From positions 1 through 51,661 of the forward strand of contig JAURLT010000072.1 of assembly GCA_030831085.1 (NCBI GenBank): a stretch of 51,661 nt of DNA, written 5' to 3'. This document shows, in pieces, positions 11,226 to 20,199 of this stretch. Position 1 is the first letter of the stretch. Each line of letters begins with the position of its first letter. Under the pieces are notes generated by a model, which had not been told where the DNA came from, searched no databases, and saw only the letters and a list, made by a program, of their open reading frames with translations. A program made the position numbers and the translations under genes. This stretch comes from Gammaproteobacteria bacterium. Lineage in GTDB: Bacteria; Pseudomonadota; Gammaproteobacteria; Steroidobacterales; Steroidobacteraceae.

Positions 11226-12305
11226 ATGAAACTACGCCTCAACCCCGACACCCTTGCACAACTCAGGCGGCGACTCGACGAATTGGGCGCCGAGTTGGGA
11301 TTCCAGCAGGTGGGCGTGACGGGCGTGGACCTGCCGGAGGACGAGGGCAGGCTGCTGGAGTGGCTGGCCCAAGGCCGGCACGGCGGCATGGCTTTCATGT
11401 CACGTCACGGAACGAAGCGCAGTCGCCCGGCCGAACTGATCCCCGGCACCCTGCGCGTGATCAGCGTTCGCATGGACTGCTTCGCTCCGGATGGCCGACC
11501 GGGGACCGAGGTCCTCGCCGATCCTGAATTGGGCTACGTCGCCCGTTACGCACTGGGACGCGACTACCACCACATCCTGCGTCCACGCCTGCAGAAACTC
11601 GCCTCCCGGCTCGAACAGGAGGTGGGCCCATTCGGCTACCGCGCGTTCGTGGACTCCGGGCCGGTCATGGAGAAACCGCTGGCGCGCAACGCAGGACTTG
11701 GCTGGATCGGCAAGCACACCAACCTCATCAATCGCGAGGCCGGGTCGCAGTTCGTGCTGGGGGAGTTGTTGACCGACCTGCCACTGCCGCTCGACTCCCC
11801 GGCGAGCGACCACTGCGGCAGCTGCAGCGCTTGCATCCCGGCCTGCCCCACCGGCGCGATTACCGCGCCCTACCAGCTGGACGCCAGGCTGTGCATCTCC
11901 TACCTGACCATCGAGCACCATGGGCCAATTCCGGAACCGCTGCGACCAGCAATTGGCAACCGCATCTTCGGCTGCGACGACTGCCAGCTGGCCTGCCCCT
12001 GGAACAAGTTCGCGCAACTGGCTGCGGATCCCGGGTTTCGTGCCCGCAACGGGATGGACGCCCCGGCACTCGTAGAGCTCCTCGGCTGGACCGAAGCTGA
12101 GTATCTGTCCCGGACCGAGGGCAGCGCCCTGCGTCGCCTGGGTTACCTGCGGTTCCTGCGTAACGTCGCGATCGGGCTGGGCAATGCGCCATCAAGCCAA
12201 CAGACCGTCGAGGCCTTGTCATCGCGTCGGGAGGAGAAGGATTCGACGGTCCGAGAGCAGGTGGAGTGGTCGCTCAAGCGTCAGCTCAGTCCTTCAACGG
12301 ATTGA
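11226..12305 (+). CDS. queG: Epoxyqueuosine reductase
   Basis: Cobalamin- and iron-sulfur-dependent enzyme for the final step of queuosine synthesis in tRNA. ATG 11226 gives 359 aa starting MKLRLNPDTLAQLRRRLDEL. Upstream in-frame Mets lie inside divergent nnr and were rejected. Two ferredoxin-like 4Fe-4S motifs are present, CGSCSACIPACPTGAI and CDDCQLACPWN. The segment IGKHTNLINREAGSQFVLGE is characteristic. The neighbourhood next to nnr matches E. coli. Its last 20 nt overlap the convergent deoxynucleoside kinase gene. Confidence 0.95.
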   Translation: MKLRLNPDTLAQLRRRLDELGAELGFQQVGVTGVDLPEDEGRLLEWLAQGRHGGMAFMSRHGTKRSRPAELIPGTLRVISVRMDCFAPDGRPGTEVLADPELGYVARYALGRDYHHILRPRLQKLASRLEQEVGPFGYRAFVDSGPVMEKPLARNAGLGWIGKHTNLINREAGSQFVLGELLTDLPLPLDSPASDHCGSCSACIPACPTGAITAPYQLDARLCISYLTIEHHGPIPEPLRPAIGNRIFGCDDCQLACPWNKFAQLAADPGFRARNGMDAPALVELLGWTEAEYLSRTEGSALRRLGYLRFLRNVAIGLGNAPSSQQTVEALSSRREEKDSTVREQVEWSLKRQLSPSTD

Positions 12306-12945
12306 AGTAATGACGTCCGCTGCGGGTGCGGCGGATGGCCTCGAAGAGCTGCTCGAAGTCGCGCGAGTCGCCCACCGGGTCGATCTCCGCAGCGTTGACG
12401 ATCAACAGTGGCGACGCCGAATACTGGTGGAAGAAGCGCGTGTAGGCATCGATCAACCTCAGCAGGTAGTCACGCTCGATGTGCTTCTCGTAGCGCACAC
12501 CCCGCGCTGCGATCCTCTCCAGTAGCACGTCCACCGGGGCCTGCAGGAACACCACCAGATCCGGCACGGGCGCGTCCAGGGAGAGCCGGCCGTAGACCTG
12601 TTCGTACAACGCGTATTCATCGTCTTCCAGCGTGACGCGAGCAAACAACCGGTCCTTCTCCAGCAGGTAGTCGGCCACCCTTACCGGGGCGAACAGGTCC
12701 TGCTGCCGCAGCTCCTGAAGCTGCCGCGCCCGCTGAAACAGGAAATAGAGCTGCGCCGGCAAGGCACCGGCTCGCGGGTTCTTGTAGAAACGCTCCAGGA
12801 ACGGGTTTTCATCGGGCTGCTCAAGCACTGGCTCGGCGCCGACGGCCGCCGCAATGCGCTTGGCCAGCGTGGTCTTGCCGGCCCCGATAGGTCCCTCTAC
12901 CACTACCAGTCGGTGCGGCCAGTCTGCCTGCGGTGTCGTCTTCAC
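12286..12945 (-). CDS. Deoxynucleoside kinase family protein (dGK/dAK-like)
   Basis: Phosphorylates deoxynucleosides for dNTP salvage in the cytoplasm. The 219-aa protein has a P-loop VVEGPIGAGKTTLAKRI, the EQPDENPFLERFYKNP segment, YLLEKDRLFA, and LVVFLQAPVDVLLERIAARG near the lid. These fit the dNK family also found next to folK in other proteobacteria. The substrate preference cannot be read from the sequence. It starts 7 nt after folK, so pcnB-folK-kinase form one leftward unit. Its 3' end overlaps convergent queG by 20 nt. Confidence 0.85.
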   Translation of the reverse strand: MKTTPQADWPHRLVVVEGPIGAGKTTLAKRIAAAVGAEPVLEQPDENPFLERFYKNPRAGALPAQLYFLFQRARQLQELRQQDLFAPVRVADYLLEKDRLFARVTLEDDEYALYEQVYGRLSLDAPVPDLVVFLQAPVDVLLERIAARGVRYEKHIERDYLLRLIDAYTRFFHQYSASPLLIVNAAEIDPVGDSRDFEQLFEAIRRTRSGRHYFNPLKD

Positions 12946-12952
12946 GCCCCGC

Positions 12953-13456
12953 TCACTCCCCCAGCGCCATCAGACCCCGATTCTCTACCCCGGCCGCCAG
13001 GTGCTTGACCCGACCCAAGCCCGGTACCCACAGCTCCGGGGCCAGTTCTGACAGAGGATACAGGACGAAATCCCGCACCGGCAGACCCGGGTGCGGCAAG
13101 GTCAGATCCGGCGTGGCTAACTGCTCCGAACCCAGCAGCAACAGATCGAGGTCGATGCGCCGCGGACCCCAGCGGATGACGGGCTGCTGCCGCCCCATGT
13201 GTACCTCGATGGCCTTCAGTGCCTGCAGCAATTCAAGCGGACCCTGCTGGGTGAGGAGGCCGGCAACCGCATTAACGAAAGACGGCTGTTCCACCGGTCC
13301 CAGGGGCGTCGAACTCCAGCAGCGGGACTGACCGGCCAATCGGCAACCCGGGAGCCGGCCCAGATGACCAAACGCCTCAGCAACGCGGGCCGCCGGATCG
13401 TCGAGATTACTGCCCAGCGCCACGTAAGCCGGGCGCCAGCGATCTCGAGTCGTCAC
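12953..13456 (-). CDS. folK: 6-hydroxymethyl-7,8-dihydropterin pyrophosphokinase
   Basis: Transfers pyrophosphate from ATP to 6-hydroxymethyl-dihydropterin in folate synthesis. GTG 13456 overlaps the pcnB stop (GTGA) and gives 167 aa beginning TTRDRWRPAYVALGSNLDDP. An upstream start would lie inside pcnB. The signature GPRRIDLDLLLLG and LPHPGLPVRDFVLYPLSELAPE are intact. The length is typical. The pcnB-folK pair is a common gammaproteobacterial arrangement. Confidence 0.93.
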   Translation of the reverse strand: MTTRDRWRPAYVALGSNLDDPAARVAEAFGHLGRLPGCRLAGQSRCWSSTPLGPVEQPSFVNAVAGLLTQQGPLELLQALKAIEVHMGRQQPVIRWGPRRIDLDLLLLGSEQLATPDLTLPHPGLPVRDFVLYPLSELAPELWVPGLGRVKHLAAGVENRGLMALGE

Positions 13457-14877
13457 TCGGCAGGACGGGGCGGGCGTCGTCCACGGCCGCCACGTCGACG
13501 CCGGCGCGGAGCCTGCGTGGACGCCTCGCCGGCGGCAACCGGCTGGGACTCGACCCGCGCCACGCGCTCTTCTTGGGGCAAGGTTTGCAGCTCGGTCCAC
13601 CACGCTGCCAGCTCCGGATCTTCGGCGCCGGCCTCGGCACGCAGCACCAGGAAATCATAGGCGGCGCGGAAACGTGGATGGGTCAACAGGGCCAGCGCCC
13701 GACGGCCCGCGCGGCGGTGGAAGCGGGGCTGCAGCGCAAGCACCTCGCGCATCGGTATGGAAAAGCGCTTCGGGATACCGATGCGGCGGCACTGGTCGCG
13801 AACCACCTCATCGCAGGCCTCGGCAATGGCCTGCGACGCTGGCGCACCGGCCTCGAAACGCCGCTGCGCGACCGCAGAGATCGGGCCAAACAGCAGCACG
13901 GCAAACAGGAACATGGGCGTCAGGGTTCGCTGCTCGCTCGCCCGCCGGTCCGTAGCCCGCAGCCCGGCCTGAATGAGCCTGGCAGCCATGCCAGCGGGAT
14001 CGGCCGCGAGATGTTCGGCAGTGGCCGGAAACAGGTGCTCAAACAACCCGTGACCGAGCAGCAACTCATGCGCTCTGCAGGCGAAGCCAGCAAGGTACAT
14101 CTTCTGAAACTCATCCAGCAGGCGGGCCGGGGGCACCCCGTCGATCAGGCCCGACAGGCGACTGATCGGCTCCTGGGTTTTCTCTTCAAGCGTGAAGCCC
14201 AGTTTGGCCTGGAAGCGCACCGCGCGCAGCATGCGCACGGGATCCTCCCGGTAGCGGGTCTCGGGATCGCCGATTAGCCTGAGTGTGCGGGCCTGGACGT
14301 CGGCAAAACCACCCACGTAATCCCAGATCGAGAAGTCGTCGATGTTGTAGTACAGCGCGTTGCAGGTGAAATCGCGTCGCCACACGTCATCGTCGATGGA
14401 GCCGTAAATATTGTCCCGCAGCAACCGGCCCCGGTCATCCTGCAAGCGGCGATCATCAGGATCGGCTGCCAGTTTCGCAGCCACCTCCGCGGCCACTTCC
14501 TCCTCGCCCTCGCCCTCCTCGATGCTCCCTTCCGCCTCGTCACTGTCGAGGTGTCCGGCACGGAAGGTGGCGACCTCGATGATCTGATCGCCAAAGCGGA
14601 CGTGGGCGAGCCGGAAGCGGCGGCCAATCAGGCGACTGTTGCGGAACAGGCTGCGGACCTCGTCGGGCAGCGCGTTGGTGCCGACGTCGAAGTCCTTGGG
14701 GCTAATCCCGAGCAGGATGTCCCGCACGCAGCCACCGACCAGGAAAGCCTGGTAACCGGCATCGCGCAGTCGGTACAGCACCTTGAGGGCACCCGGGGCC
14801 ACCAACGACCGCGACACCGGATGCTCCGCGCGCGGGATGATGGTCGGGTTCCGGGAATCCAGAGTTTCAGAGTTCAA
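13453..14877 (-). CDS. pcnB: Poly(A) polymerase I
   Basis: Adds 3' poly(A) tails that promote RNA decay. The nucleotidyltransferase core is clear: FLVGGCVRDILLGISPKDFD, RRDFTCNALYYN and VRMLRAVRFQAKLGF. The C-terminus is strongly basic (APRRRRRGGRGRR), as in family members. The start is uncertain. TTG 14877 (474 aa) precedes the conserved IIPRAEHPVSR; GTG 14817 would cut into it, and longer starts enter the tRNA-Glu gene. Between EVATFRAGHL and LLRDNIYGS there is an acidic Glu/Ala-rich insertion (about 30 residues, EEGEGEEEVAAEVAAKLAAD) in place of the usual Ser/Arg/Gly loop. Confidence 0.9.
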   Translation of the reverse strand: MNSETLDSRNPTIIPRAEHPVSRSLVAPGALKVLYRLRDAGYQAFLVGGCVRDILLGISPKDFDVGTNALPDEVRSLFRNSRLIGRRFRLAHVRFGDQIIEVATFRAGHLDSDEAEGSIEEGEGEEEVAAEVAAKLAADPDDRRLQDDRGRLLRDNIYGSIDDDVWRRDFTCNALYYNIDDFSIWDYVGGFADVQARTLRLIGDPETRYREDPVRMLRAVRFQAKLGFTLEEKTQEPISRLSGLIDGVPPARLLDEFQKMYLAGFACRAHELLLGHGLFEHLFPATAEHLAADPAGMAARLIQAGLRATDRRASEQRTLTPMFLFAVLLFGPISAVAQRRFEAGAPASQAIAEACDEVVRDQCRRIGIPKRFSIPMREVLALQPRFHRRAGRRALALLTHPRFRAAYDFLVLRAEAGAEDPELAAWWTELQTLPQEERVARVESQPVAAGEASTQAPRRRRRGGRGRRPPRPAE

Positions 14878-14890
14878 TGCGTGATTCGGC

Positions 14891-14918
14891 TTGTGGAGAC
14901 GGGGCGTGACTATATAAT
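14891..14918 (+). promoter_or_regulatory. Promoter of tRNA-Glu
   Basis: A perfect -10 TATAAT (14913-14918) is preceded at 16 nt by TTGTGG (14891-14896). It is followed by a GC-rich discriminator and the tRNA about 40 nt downstream. It lies antisense to the extreme 5' region of pcnB. Confidence 0.7.
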
Positions 14919-14958
14919 ACGAGGCCCGCGAACGGACGTTCCGAGTCCCGCGGCCGGG

Positions 14959-15034
14959 GCTCCCATCGTCTAGAGGCCCAGGACACAGCCCTCTCAAGGC
15001 TGGTACGGGGGTTCGAATCCCCCTGGGAGCGCCA
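14959..15034 (+). tRNA. gltX-tRNA: tRNA-Glu (anticodon CTC)
   Basis: The 76-nt cloverleaf has acceptor stem GCTCCCA (14959-14965) with TGGGAGC (15024-15030), discriminator G15031 and encoded CCA (15032-15034). The anticodon stem is CAGCC/GGCTG with loop CTCTCAA, giving anticodon CTC at 14993-14995, which reads GAG. The T-stem GGGGG/CCCCC encloses TTCGAAT. The symbol given is only a label. Confidence 0.95.
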
Positions 15035-15043
15035 GCACAATCA

Positions 15044-15086
15044 ACGCGTTATGGCTGGCTCGGCGATGGGCCAGAGGGTAACGCGT
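15044..15086 (+). repeat. Two-tier inverted repeat between tRNA-Glu and the carboxypeptidase gene
   Basis: An outer perfect 8-bp arm ACGCGTTA (15044-15051) pairs with TAACGCGT (15079-15086). Inside it CTGGC (15055-15059) pairs with GCCAG (15070-15074). No U-tract follows, so it is not a canonical terminator. It could act in tRNA 3' processing, as an operator or as an RNA element for the gene starting 20 nt downstream. Confidence 0.6.
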
Positions 15087-15105
15087 CGCATGGTAGGATC
15101 CAACC

Positions 15106-16122
15106 ATGCTCAACCGACGGCTTTTCCTGGCGGCGCTGACCGCTGCCGGCTTCGTTCCACCAAGACTCGCTTCAGCCGACCTGTCCTTGATCCGGCCTCC
15201 ACGCGTTCGCGCTGGCGATAAGGTTGTGCTGGTCAGCCCGGCCACCGCCGCCTTCGAAACCCAGCCCATGGAAATCATGGTCGACGCGTTCCGCGCCCTC
15301 GACCTGCAAGTCACCCTGGGTGAAAATTTCTACGAGCGGCACGGTTATTTCGCCGGGACCGATGCAGAGCGGGCTGCAGACATCAACGCGGCCTTCGCCG
15401 ACCCTTCGGTGAAGATGATCTTTGCCCGAGGAGGCTGGGGATCGGCACGCCTGCTGCCCCTGCTTGATTACCAGGCTATCGCCGCCAACCCAAAGGTGCT
15501 GCTGGGTTATAGCGATGCCACCGCGCTGATCACCGGCGTGCACGCGAAGACCGGACTGGTGACCTTCCACGGCCCCACGCCGGTCAGTCGGTTTTCAGCG
15601 GATCACATACGACGCGTGATCATGGACGGCGAGGCGCTGGAAATGCGCAATCCCGTCGACATCCCGGATGGCAAGACGGTCCAGACGGAGGATCGCATCC
15701 AGGTGCTGCGACCCGGCAAGGTGCGGGGCCCGCTGCTGGGGGGCAACCTGACGGTGCTGACCGCCATCATGGGCTCCGACTATCTGCCTCGCTTCGATGG
15801 AGCGATCCTGTTCCTCGAGGACGTCAACGAGGCCGTCTACCGCGTCGATCGGATGTTCACCGAGTTGAAGCTGGCGGGCATCCTCGACCGCATCGCGGGA
15901 TTCGTCTTCGGACGCTGCACCGAATGCGACCCGGACTCCAGCTACGGGTCGCTGACCATGGAAGAAGTCCTGAAGGAACACATCCTCCCCCTCGGCATCC
16001 CCGCTTTCAGCGGCAGCATGATCGGCCACATCGGCGAGCAATTCACGCTGCCGCTGGGCGCGGAAGCAGAACTCGATGCCAGCGCCGGCACGCTGCGACT
16101 GGAGGAGTCCGCGGTGACCTGA
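15106..16122 (+). CDS. Exported LD-carboxypeptidase (peptidase S66, LdcA family)
   Basis: Serine carboxypeptidase that removes the terminal D-Ala from muropeptide tetrapeptides. The 338-aa protein starts with a twin-arginine signal (MLNRRLFLAALTAAGFVPPRLASA), so it should act in the periplasm. E. coli LdcA is cytoplasmic. The S66 triad is visible: Ser in LLGYSDATAL, Glu in LFLEDVNEAVYR and His in MIGHIGEQFTLPLG. The context, beside another Tat-exported enzyme and a sugar uptake set, suggests cell-wall fragment salvage. A hairpin lies between it and tRNA-Glu. Confidence 0.88.
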   Translation: MLNRRLFLAALTAAGFVPPRLASADLSLIRPPRVRAGDKVVLVSPATAAFETQPMEIMVDAFRALDLQVTLGENFYERHGYFAGTDAERAADINAAFADPSVKMIFARGGWGSARLLPLLDYQAIAANPKVLLGYSDATALITGVHAKTGLVTFHGPTPVSRFSADHIRRVIMDGEALEMRNPVDIPDGKTVQTEDRIQVLRPGKVRGPLLGGNLTVLTAIMGSDYLPRFDGAILFLEDVNEAVYRVDRMFTELKLAGILDRIAGFVFGRCTECDPDSSYGSLTMEEVLKEHILPLGIPAFSGSMIGHIGEQFTLPLGAEAELDASAGTLRLEESAVT

Positions 16123-16134
16123 TCTGCTCCCGTT

Positions 16135-17457
16135 TCAGGAGCGGTCCATCGCAAAGTCCGGCTCCCGCCTCAGCCAGCGCCCGCTCGTGAAGTCCGGTAC
16201 GGCCTGTGGCTCCCCGCCGCCCGCGATGGAGCGTTCCGACAGCGGCGTGATGGCCATCATGGTCGCGGCATCGTAGACGTCGATCGGCGGCGGCGCCTTG
16301 GCCCGCGCAGCCAGCACGAATTCCCGCAGCACGAAATAGTCCATGCCACCGTGGCCGGCACCGGCGGCTGCCTCGCCCTCCTCACGCCAGAAAGGGTGGT
16401 CGTAGCGCTCGAGCCAGGGCCCGGAGGGCTCCCAGCGATGCGGCTCCATGCTCTCACCCTCGATGTAGATCTGGTTGCCGTCCTTCATCCATAGCCCCCG
16501 CGTGCCCTGCACGCGAAAGCCGAGGGAATACGGACGGGGCAGGTTGGTATCGTGACGCAGCACGATCACCTCCCCCCGAGCGCAGCGGATGACTGTCGTC
16601 ACTACGTCCCCCAGTCGAAAGTCGACGGACGCATTGGGATGACCCGGGCCGCCCACCCGTTCGACGTACTCATGGAGTCCGCGGGCCTTGCTGGCCGTGG
16701 AGGTCAGCGATTCCAGCCGGTTGCCCCGGTTCACATCGAGGAAATTCATCAGGGGCCCGAGACCGTGGGTCGGATAGAACTCGCCGTTGCGGTACACCGA
16801 GTGCCAGGTCCGCCAGCGTGCCTCGCTGATACCCTGTTCTCCGAACTCCGCCCCCGGGTCGAACTTGATGGCGCGCAGGTCGTGCTGATACCCGCCCTCG
16901 CAGTGGATCAACTCGCCGAACAGGCCGAGGCGTACCATCCTGAGCACCGCCATCACGTCGCGCCGGTAACAAACGTTCTCGAGGAACATCAGGTGGGTAC
17001 CGGTGTCCTCATGCGTGCGCACCAGTTGCCAGCACTCCTCTAGACTGGCCGCGCCAGACACTTCAAGCCCCACGTACTTGCCAGCCTGCATGGCATCGAC
17101 GGCCATCGGCACATGCCACAACCACGGCGTACTGATGATCACTGCGTCGACAGAATCGAGGTCCAGCAAGCGGCGATAAGCGAGATCGCCGCCGGCAAAG
17201 GTCCGTGCCGGAGCGCGCCCGGCCTCCGCAAGCATTTTTTCGCACAGCGCAAGCCGCTCGGCGTCGATGTCGCACAGGGCGGTGACCTCGACATCGTTGC
17301 GCAGCAGTGCGTTGCGCAGGTGCCAGGTGCCGCGCAGGCCAACGCCGATCAAGCCTAGCCTCAGGGGCCGACCGCCAACCTCGGCACGAGCCCCTGCTCC
17401 GAGCCCACTCACGGTCAGGCCGGCCGCGGAGGCCAGCATGAACTCACGTCTCCTCAT
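16135..17457 (-). CDS. Tat-exported GH109-type NAD-dependent glycosidase (Gfo/Idh/MocA fold)
   Basis: Probable alpha-N-acetylgalactosaminidase-like enzyme using tightly bound NAD. ATG 17457 (440 aa) overlaps the symporter stop as ATGA and has the Shine-Dalgarno GAGGAGAG. The twin-arginine signal MRRREFMLASAAG is followed by a Rossmann motif (LRLGLIGVGLRGTWH). Residues matching the known GH109 active-site set are visible: Glu160 in FLENVCY, Tyr190 in EGGYQHDLR, and Tyr228 and His231 in FYPTHGLGP. The ending YDAATMMAITPLSERSIAGGG followed by PDFTSGRW is also GH109-like. A Gfo/Idh oxidoreductase of other function is the alternative. Substrate specificity is inferred. Confidence 0.8.
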   Translation of the reverse strand: MRRREFMLASAAGLTVSGLGAGARAEVGGRPLRLGLIGVGLRGTWHLRNALLRNDVEVTALCDIDAERLALCEKMLAEAGRAPARTFAGGDLAYRRLLDLDSVDAVIISTPWLWHVPMAVDAMQAGKYVGLEVSGAASLEECWQLVRTHEDTGTHLMFLENVCYRRDVMAVLRMVRLGLFGELIHCEGGYQHDLRAIKFDPGAEFGEQGISEARWRTWHSVYRNGEFYPTHGLGPLMNFLDVNRGNRLESLTSTASKARGLHEYVERVGGPGHPNASVDFRLGDVVTTVIRCARGEVIVLRHDTNLPRPYSLGFRVQGTRGLWMKDGNQIYIEGESMEPHRWEPSGPWLERYDHPFWREEGEAAAGAGHGGMDYFVLREFVLAARAKAPPPIDVYDAATMMAITPLSERSIAGGGEPQAVPDFTSGRWLRREPDFAMDRS

Positions 17458-19259
17458 GATCTCTCCTCGAGTGCCTTCCACAAGCGAGTCAGCCACAGAG
17501 CCAGCGCCGCGGCAGCCACGGTCAGCAGCACGGACCGCTGCGCCTGCCCATACAGCGCATAGCCGGTCGCAAACATCAGCGCATACACCAGCAGGCAGGC
17601 CACCAGGCTGGCGAGGAGCCCCTTGGCCATCGGACCGCTCTCTTCAGCGCCCGGTACGGCCTCCCCGTCTGCTGCCGCGCGCGCCAGAACCGGGGACCAA
17701 CCCGGCCCGCCCGGACGGATCCTGCGGCAGAATTCGGCCAGCACGGCCTGCGGCTCGGGGGGCGTCAACCAGGTCGCCAGCAGCCAGGCGGACGTCGTGA
17801 TGATTACGACCAAGGGATAGCGCGCCCAAGCGGGCAGCCAGCCCTCAGCGCCAAAGGCCCATGCACCCAGCGGCGTGAAAGCGAGGGTCAGGGACACCAG
17901 ACCCGAACTGATCATGGCGACGATCTCGCTCCAGGCGTTGATGCGCCACCAGAACCAGCGCAGCAGGAAGATCAAACCAGTCCCGGCGCCGAACATGAGG
18001 ATCACTTCGAAAACCTGTGCGGCGTGGCTGAAGCTCAGCGCCAAAACCGCGCTCAGCACCATCAGCAAGGCCGTGCTTAGGCGGCCGGCCTGCACCAGCT
18101 CGTGCTCGCTGGCCTCGGGGTTGAGGTGGCGGCGATAGAAATCGTTGACCAGGTAGGAGGCGCCCCAGTTGAGGTGGGTCGAAATCGTGCTCATGTAAGC
18201 GGCGGCCAGCGAGGCCACCACCAGGCCCAACACGCCCGGCGGCAGGAAGGTCAGCATCGCCGGATAGGCAAGATCGTGCCCGAGTTTGTCGGCCGGCACC
18301 TGCGGAAAGGCCTCACTCAGGCTGGCGAGATCCGGGTACACCACCAGGGACGACAAGGCGACCAGGATCCACGCCCAAGGGCGCAGCGCATAGTGCAGCA
18401 GGTTGAAGAAAAAGGTGGCCGCCACCGCATCCCGCTCACCTCGCGCAGCCAGCATGCGCTGCGCGACGTAGCCACCCCCGCCCGGCTCGGAGCCCGGATA
18501 CCACGCGCTCCACCACTGCACCGCCAGCGGAATGACCAGCAGGGTCATCCACAGCTCCGGATCGTCGAGATCGGGGAGGATGGCCAGGCTGCCGCTCACC
18601 GCGGGATGGGCCACCAGCTGCGACAGTCCACCCACCGCCGGGTGATGGACTGCGAACCATGCGGCACAGACGGCACCGACCATGGCCACCACGAACAGCA
18701 ACGCATCGGTCAGCACGACCCCACGGAACCCGCCAGCAGTGCTGAACAGCAGGGTCACCGCTCCGCCTACCGCCACCGTCACCAGCGGAGACAGGCCAAG
18801 CAGCACCTGGCCCACCTTGATGGCGGCCAGGGTCACGATAGCCATCACGAAGACGTTGAACAGCAACCCGAGGTAGATCGCCCGGAAGGCGCGCAGGAAT
18901 TCCGCCGCCGGCCCCGAATAACGCAAGCCGTAAAAACCCAGATCCGTGAACACGCCGGAGCGCCGCCACAACCGGGCATACAGGAACACGGTGAGCATGC
19001 CGGTGAGCAAAAAGGCCCACCACAGCCAGTTGCCAGCCACGCCGTGAGTCCGGACCAGGTCGGTGACCAGATTGGGCGTATCGGTGGAGAAAGTGGTCGC
19101 CACCATCGAGACGCCGACCAGCCACCACGGCAGGTTGCGCCCTGAGAGAAAATACTGCTCGCTGTCCCGCCCGGAGCGCCTGGCAGACCACAGACCCAGG
19201 CCCACGGTCACCAGCAGCAGGCACGATACGACCCACAAATCGACGGCCGTCAGTCGCAT
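17454..19259 (-). CDS. Sodium:solute symporter (SSS family), probable sugar importer
   Basis: Inner-membrane sodium-coupled importer. ATG 19259 (601 aa) has a strong GGAGGGGG ribosome site. An upstream extension reads non-membrane sequence antisense to the nucleotidyltransferase gene. The N-terminus LTAVDLWVVSCLLLVTVGLG and the SSS-typical motif EQYFLSGRNLPWWLVGVSM are followed by about a dozen further hydrophobic helices, and a last one near the C-terminus. It is translationally coupled to the GH109-like enzyme and divergent from a sugar nucleotidyltransferase and kinase, so a sugar substrate is likely. Confidence 0.88.
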   Translation of the reverse strand: MRLTAVDLWVVSCLLLVTVGLGLWSARRSGRDSEQYFLSGRNLPWWLVGVSMVATTFSTDTPNLVTDLVRTHGVAGNWLWWAFLLTGMLTVFLYARLWRRSGVFTDLGFYGLRYSGPAAEFLRAFRAIYLGLLFNVFVMAIVTLAAIKVGQVLLGLSPLVTVAVGGAVTLLFSTAGGFRGVVLTDALLFVVAMVGAVCAAWFAVHHPAVGGLSQLVAHPAVSGSLAILPDLDDPELWMTLLVIPLAVQWWSAWYPGSEPGGGGYVAQRMLAARGERDAVAATFFFNLLHYALRPWAWILVALSSLVVYPDLASLSEAFPQVPADKLGHDLAYPAMLTFLPPGVLGLVVASLAAAYMSTISTHLNWGASYLVNDFYRRHLNPEASEHELVQAGRLSTALLMVLSAVLALSFSHAAQVFEVILMFGAGTGLIFLLRWFWWRINAWSEIVAMISSGLVSLTLAFTPLGAWAFGAEGWLPAWARYPLVVIITTSAWLLATWLTPPEPQAVLAEFCRRIRPGGPGWSPVLARAAADGEAVPGAEESGPMAKGLLASLVACLLVYALMFATGYALYGQAQRSVLLTVAAAALALWLTRLWKALEERS

Positions 19260-19320
19260 GCCCCCCCTCCCCAAAGTCCGGTCCAGCGCGGCTGGCTTCG
19301 CGGATAATATCGTCCAGATC

Positions 19321-20199
19321 ATGATCCCGCGCACCCTGGTCATCCTGGCAGCCGGCTTGGGCACCCGCTTCGGCGGGCCCAAGCAACTGACGCCGGTCAC
19401 GCCGCAAGGCGAGACCCTGCTCGACTTCACGCTGCACGATGCGCTGGCCGCGGGCGTCAACGAAGTCGTGTTCATCGTTCGTCACGAGCTCGAGCAACAA
19501 ACCCGCCAGCGCTTCGCGCCTCGACTCGCCGGACGCGCCAGCTTTAGTTGCGTCCACCAGGAGAACAGCCGGCTGCCCGCGGGACTGCCTGTCCGCACCC
19601 GGCCCTGGGGCACCGGGGCAGCGGTGCTGGCGGCCCGCGACGCGGTCACTGACCGTTTCTGGGTACTCAATGCCGACGACTTCTACGGCCGCGACAGCTT
19701 CACGCGCATGGCGGCGGCACCATTGGGTGGCTGGACACTGGCCGGCTTCAGGCTCGGCGACACGCTCGCAGACTCTGGCGGGGTGTCGCGCGCGCAGTGC
19801 CTGCAGGATCCGGACGGCTACCTGCAGGCGATCACCGAATGCCGCGAGGTTCGCCGACAGGGAGACGACATTATCTGCGACGATCAGCCACCCGGCTGGC
19901 CCGCACTAGAGGCATCGACGCTGGTGTCCATGAACTTCTGGGGTTTCGATCGCACCATCTTTGCGGCCCTTGAGGCAGGCTTCGAAGCCTTTGCGGCCGA
20001 TCCAGCCGCAGCGGCCGCCAGTGAATTCAACCTGCCCGATGCGGTCGGCTTTGCAATGTCCCGTGGCACCACCGAGGTCCGGGTGGTACCGGTCGCAGGC
20101 CCCTGGATAGGGTTGACCCATCCCGAGGACCTGGCGCGTTCTGCCGAGCGCATCGCCTCACTGCGCCGGCACGGCATTTATCCGGCAAGCTTGTGGTAA
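19321..20199 (+). CDS. Sugar-1-phosphate nucleotidyltransferase-like protein
   Basis: Probably activates a sugar 1-phosphate to an NDP-sugar. The 292-aa protein begins with the nucleotidyltransferase signature LVILAAGLGTRFGGPKQLTPV and has the metal-site-like FWVLNADDFYG. The length and the C-terminal part (IGLTHPEDLARSAERI) do not match MurU. The stop overlaps the start of the NahK-like kinase, so the two are coupled and likely act in sequence on the same sugar. In the 61-nt divergent gap to the symporter, GATAAT (19303-19308) could be a -10, but no good -35 was found. Confidence 0.78.
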   Translation: MIPRTLVILAAGLGTRFGGPKQLTPVTPQGETLLDFTLHDALAAGVNEVVFIVRHELEQQTRQRFAPRLAGRASFSCVHQENSRLPAGLPVRTRPWGTGAAVLAARDAVTDRFWVLNADDFYGRDSFTRMAAAPLGGWTLAGFRLGDTLADSGGVSRAQCLQDPDGYLQAITECREVRRQGDDIICDDQPPGWPALEASTLVSMNFWGFDRTIFAALEAGFEAFAADPAAAAASEFNLPDAVGFAMSRGTTEVRVVPVAGPWIGLTHPEDLARSAERIASLRRHGIYPASLW

